Shown here piece after piece: positions 17,897 to 20,651 of a DNA stretch of 20,651 bases. A program made the translations under genes and the position numbers. Under the pieces are notes generated by a model. That model was given only the letters and a program-made list of their open reading frames with translations. It did no database searches and was not told the DNA's origin. Source of the DNA: Trichomonas tenax (Eukaryota > Parabasalia > Trichomonadida > Trichomonadidae); contig JALKBU010000922.1 of NCBI GenBank assembly GCA_023091735.1, forward strand, positions 1 through 20,651. The letters are read 5' to 3'. The stretch's first letter is position 1. Each line of letters opens with the position of its first letter.

Positions 17897-18231
17897 TGCT
17901 ATATTAAACTACTTTTTTTGATCTAGGTACTCCTCTCAATTTTTTCAAGGGGTCCCCCTCAATATTGTGAGGAACACGCCCGTAGAGTAGTTTCATTTAT
18001 AAATAAAAATGTCATGTAATATGGATTTTTGCCATGTAAATACCTTCTCAATTTTTATATGCATTATGCTGATTGTTGATGCTCAGGATATCATTGCGTC
18101 CATGAACACATTGTTCTATATCATAATTATAACAAAATGGACATGAATGTTTACTGTATATAATATTATTTCTTTTTAATGGTATAATTTGAGATAATAA
18201 ACAAGTTTTATTGCGGAATGAATTGAGTTGT
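17897..18231. other. Spacer between two minus-strand genes
   Basis: Holds the kinase 5' flank, with a nested inverted repeat: TCCTCTCAAT (17931-17940) against ATTGTGAGGA (17964-17973), 9 of 10 pairs, with GGGG/CCCC (17949-17952, 17954-17957) inside. The rest is AT-rich. No gene is seen. Confidence 0.5.
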
Positions 18232-18753
18232 CTAGATTTGTTTCAATCGATACAATCCGGATGCGCTCACTGATAATGCTGTAATAACGAGCTGCTCGTG
18301 TATGTAAACTTCGAGCATTGCATCGGTCAGTTTAAACGCTTTCTTTATTCTTTCGTAGTCTGTCTTTTTATCTGCGAGAAATTCTGAAAATGTCTTTGGA
18401 TCAGTTAATCCAGGAATGTTTGGGAACTCGTCCTCGAATGTAATTGCAATAACATCTGTTGTGTCCTTTTGGATTGCGCAGAACTTCAAAACACCATTTA
18501 ATCGTCCATCTGGCGAGAAACAGCGAAGAATTTCAAGGTAGACGGATTTCGACTGCATCTGCCCTCTTTCTTCTATAGATTTCATGTTCAATATCGTAAC
18601 TTGAACGTGTGCTAACGAAATAATCGTTCTTGCATCGACAAGAGCAACAGGAGGCTGATTAGTTTTGATGTATTTATTGATTGCCTGCGGATCGCCGATG
18701 TTTTTATAATAACACATCTTGAATTTGTACTGATCTGCAAAAAATTCAACCAT
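18232..18753 (-). CDS. TPRKB: KEOPS/EKC complex subunit Cgi121/TPRKB
   Basis: A 173-residue protein, close to the human TPRKB length. The core shows the family pattern: PVALVDARTIISLAHVQVTI (about 35-54), then an EERGQMQSKSV segment, YLEILRCFSP with a following DGRLNGVLKFCAI stretch, and a strand VIAITFE (101-107). These match the Cgi121 blocks 'lid..h...A...A', 'k.l..Eil..lSps..I..alk.fGi' and the terminal strand. In other organisms Cgi121 binds the kinase Bud32/PRPK and the tRNA 3' end as part of KEOPS, which makes the N6-threonylcarbamoyl group on A37 of ANN-decoding tRNAs. The complex's other subunits are not in this window. The start at 18753 gives the expected N-terminus. Confidence 0.8.
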   Translation of the reverse strand: MVEFFADQYKFKMCYYKNIGDPQAINKYIKTNQPPVALVDARTIISLAHVQVTILNMKSIEERGQMQSKSVYLEILRCFSPDGRLNGVLKFCAIQKDTTDVIAITFEDEFPNIPGLTDPKTFSEFLADKKTDYERIKKAFKLTDAMLEVYIHEQLVITALSVSASGLYRLKQI

Positions 18754-19363
18754 TTAAATTTAAATTGCAAGGTATTTAAAAGTGTTACTCCCTAAATATT
18801 TTGGTCGAGCACCCTGCTTTATCTGAAATTTCAAAGTCTCCACCTACAGATTGGACATTATTCGAATAATGTTGTTCCACATATTTAGAACAACATTAGA
18901 TTATTTCCTAACTTCCTTCCAGACCTAGACTTATCTTCCAAATGCGCAACCCTATACAGAGAGGCTCTTGATGCAATTTGAATATTTTAAGGGTAGGTTC
19001 TGACCAAACTTCTCTTATCGGCGATAAATTTTAAAATCTCAGGATTTTGAAACACCAGGTATACTTCATTACTATAGGCATAGCCATAGCGCAAGCTAAA
19101 TAATGTGTTATAAATCAAAATTTCGAGAAAATATGTAAAACTTCTCCGAGGAAAACTATTATTTCAACGTTCATAGAATATTTTGAGTGCAGACCCTTAG
19201 AATGGCCACATAGAATTTATTGTGAGGAATTAGACATTGAACACTACTTTTTGGAAATCTATATTTTGAACACAGGTGATCTATGATAATACTTAAGATT
19301 GTTGTAACTAACAAAATAGGGTCTCGGAGTCAAAAGCAGGGGGTATGTAACACAGCTTTTCAG
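18754..19363. other. Divergent intergenic region
   Basis: Lies between the divergent Cgi121-like and ankyrin genes, so it should contain both promoters. It carries a perfect 16-nt palindrome (18856-18871) overlapping an 11-bp hairpin (18867-18877 with 18888-18898), and TTATCG-G-CGATAA at 19015-19027. The open frame upstream of 19364 is read as non-coding. Confidence 0.5.
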
Positions 19364-20068
19364 ATGTCAGCTCACGAGGAATTTGAGGAGGAAGATTTCG
19401 GTGAGGAAGAGCAAGTCGCAGACGATGGCATTGATGAGGATGACGTTCCTGAAGGAATGCTTCGTGCTGCTTTCGCTGGAAACATGAAAGATTTACAACA
19501 CGCAGTTCATAAGCACCCGGAGCAGCTTAAAGACATGTATGAACGTATCGGCTACCCACTGCACTGTGCAGTTTTCAATGAAAAGCCAGAGGCTGTCGAG
19601 TATTTGTTAAAGAAAGGTGCAAAGGTCAACCAAAAAGGTGCTTTAGGCCAAACACCACTACATTTCGCATGCCAAGGAGAAAATAAGAAGGTCTTCAACT
19701 TGATTCTCAGCGCAAAGGGTGTTGAAGTCGATGCTGTTGATGATGAAGGTGATACTCCATTGATTTTGTGTAGCAGACACAACAAGCCTGAGTACGCGAG
19801 TGAATTGATCGCTAAGGGAGCCAAGGTTAACATCCAGAACAAAGTTGGAGATTCACCATTTCACGCTGCTGCGCAATACGGTGCTCTCGAGACAATTAAG
19901 GTTTTAGTACAGGCTGGTGGTAATATCAACCTAATGAACATGCAATTCAAATCACCATTCATTCTTGCTTGCGAGAACCATTCTAGTGATGTTGCAGCAT
20001 TCTTACAGAATGAGTTCTCTAAGCAGCAAGCTTCAATTGTTATTGAAGATTACTCAGATGATGAATAA
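19364..20068 (+). CDS. Ankyrin-repeat protein with acidic ends
   Basis: A 234-residue protein starting at ATG 19364. The frame is open back to 19283, but the extra 27 residues (MIILKIVV...) have no domain character, and the acidic N-terminus starts at the inner Met. Residues about 4-27 are mostly Asp/Glu. About six ankyrin repeats follow (roughly 31-60 degenerate, 62-92, 94-126, 128-160, 162-194, 196-220), with typical phrases such as GQTPLHFACQGENKK and GDSPFHAAAQYGALETIK. The C-terminus is again acidic (YSDDE). Ankyrin stacks bind other proteins; no partner can be read from the sequence. The size and acidic ends resemble small soluble regulators such as proteasome-assembly or myotrophin-like proteins, but I would not name one. 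Confidence 0.9.
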   Translation: MSAHEEFEEEDFGEEEQVADDGIDEDDVPEGMLRAAFAGNMKDLQHAVHKHPEQLKDMYERIGYPLHCAVFNEKPEAVEYLLKKGAKVNQKGALGQTPLHFACQGENKKVFNLILSAKGVEVDAVDDEGDTPLILCSRHNKPEYASELIAKGAKVNIQNKVGDSPFHAAAQYGALETIKVLVQAGGNINLMNMQFKSPFILACENHSSDVAAFLQNEFSKQQASIVIEDYSDDE

Positions 20069-20651
20069 TTGAATTTATTTTAAACAACTTAATTATTAAT
20101 TTGTTAGTAATGCCTCAAAAATGACTGAAATTTATTTGTGTGAAGCTTCAAAAGCTCAAATATTTAAAAATATTTTTTTATTCCGATTAAAAATTAAGGA
20201 GATTGGACTTATGACCATAAATACATCGGTTCCTGGGCCCGATATATGGCTGCGCTCATGAAATAAGTCATCAATCCACTTATTATCGTGAAAAAAGGCC
20301 GTGACCCTCTTAACCTTATTTTTTAAAAATCAGTTAGTTTGTAGTGACTGGGCGTGTTTTCAGTTACTTTGTAGTGAAGTTGGATATAAATAATAATGAT
20401 GTCACTTTTCTCCCACCAAATAATGTTTTCGATAATTTTACTTCTAATTTATTATCATAATGATTTTTTACCCGAAAACATTTTGTTTAACTATTTTTTT
20501 ACAAAATTCATTTTGAAATTGTTGAGTAGTATAAGCAAGGGGGCTAGTTGCCAAAATTTGTAACTATATATAGTGGGGACAATAACTAATATATATAGTG
20601 GAAAAAACTAAGTTAATTTTAAATTTTATTTATTTTTATTCTTACATAAAC
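20069..20651. other. 3' non-coding region with short direct repeats
   Basis: No gene was recognised up to the window end. Two direct-repeat pairs are present: CAGTTA(G/C)TTTGTAGTGA at 20331-20347 and 20361-20377, and TAACTATATATAGTGG at 20561-20576 with a 19-nt variant at 20583-20601. They may belong to the promoter of a gene beyond the window. The sequence is otherwise AT-rich. Confidence 0.5.

Noticed and set aside
19343..19363. Possible tiny intron (GTATGT ... AACACAG ... CAG) just before the ankyrin ATG
   Set aside because: The motifs resemble trichomonad splice sites, but they are compressed into 21 nt without the usual ACTAACACACAG order, and no coding frame upstream would be joined.
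19283..19363. N-terminal extension of the ankyrin protein
   Set aside because: The extra 27 residues have no domain character, and the acidic domain begins at the inner Met.
1..20651. CRISPR array, rRNA or bacterial operon
   Set aside because: No regularly spaced repeats, no rRNA-like sequence, and the genes are eukaryotic in type.

Overview
This is eukaryotic nuclear DNA, most likely from a trichomonad (Tritrichomonas or Trichomonas). The reasons are: AT-rich spacers, long intronless ORFs, short intergenic distances, a close match to the trichomonad initiator (TCAYTWYTCATTA) just upstream of one start codon, decayed ankyrin-repeat debris, a Rab and a CDK-type kinase gene, and pieces of a Maverick/Polinton-like virus-derived element. 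The genus is an inference; the sequence does not prove it.

Layout. 1-418: no gene recognised. 419-1021: a small remnant of a virus-like element, with the N-terminal part of a capsid-like protein (minus strand, nonsense codon) divergent from the N-terminal 79 codons of a packaging-type P-loop ATPase (plus strand, cut off). 1022-1090: a hydrophobic C-terminal tail that looks like the 3' end of a host tail-anchored protein. 1239-4598 (minus): an intact 1119-aa protein with a TPR-like N-terminus and a very acidic tail. About 4840-7993: a second, larger element remnant with a frameshifted D5-type SF3 primase-helicase, the C-terminal part of a capsid-like protein (minus strand, nonsense codon), and an intact phage-style tail-fibre/collar protein with HTH repeats. 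7994-9373: AT-rich non-coding DNA with a strong stem-loop cluster.

9374-13621 (plus): a 1415-aa helical/coiled-coil protein with an initiator-like motif 23 nt before its ATG. 13906-14241 (plus): a two-TM TMEM230/134-like protein. 14811-15398 (minus): a Rab GTPase. 15399-16954: mostly non-coding, with a 20-nt poly(A) run, decayed ankyrin repeats and a 49-codon small ORF. 16955-17896 (minus): a CDK7-like kinase. 18232-18753 (minus): a KEOPS subunit of the Cgi121/TPRKB family. 19364-20068 (plus): an ankyrin-repeat protein with acidic ends. 20069-20651: non-coding, with two pairs of short direct repeats.

The host genes are ordinary housekeeping or trafficking genes with no evident functional linkage: membrane traffic (Rab, TMEM230-like), cell cycle or transcription (CDK7-like) and tRNA t6A modification (Cgi121-like). 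The unusual content is the element. It pairs capsid/ATPase and replicative-helicase genes of the Maverick/virophage world with a bacteriophage-type tail-collar fibre gene that is still open while its neighbours are broken. Element genes use almost only A/T third positions, unlike the large host genes.
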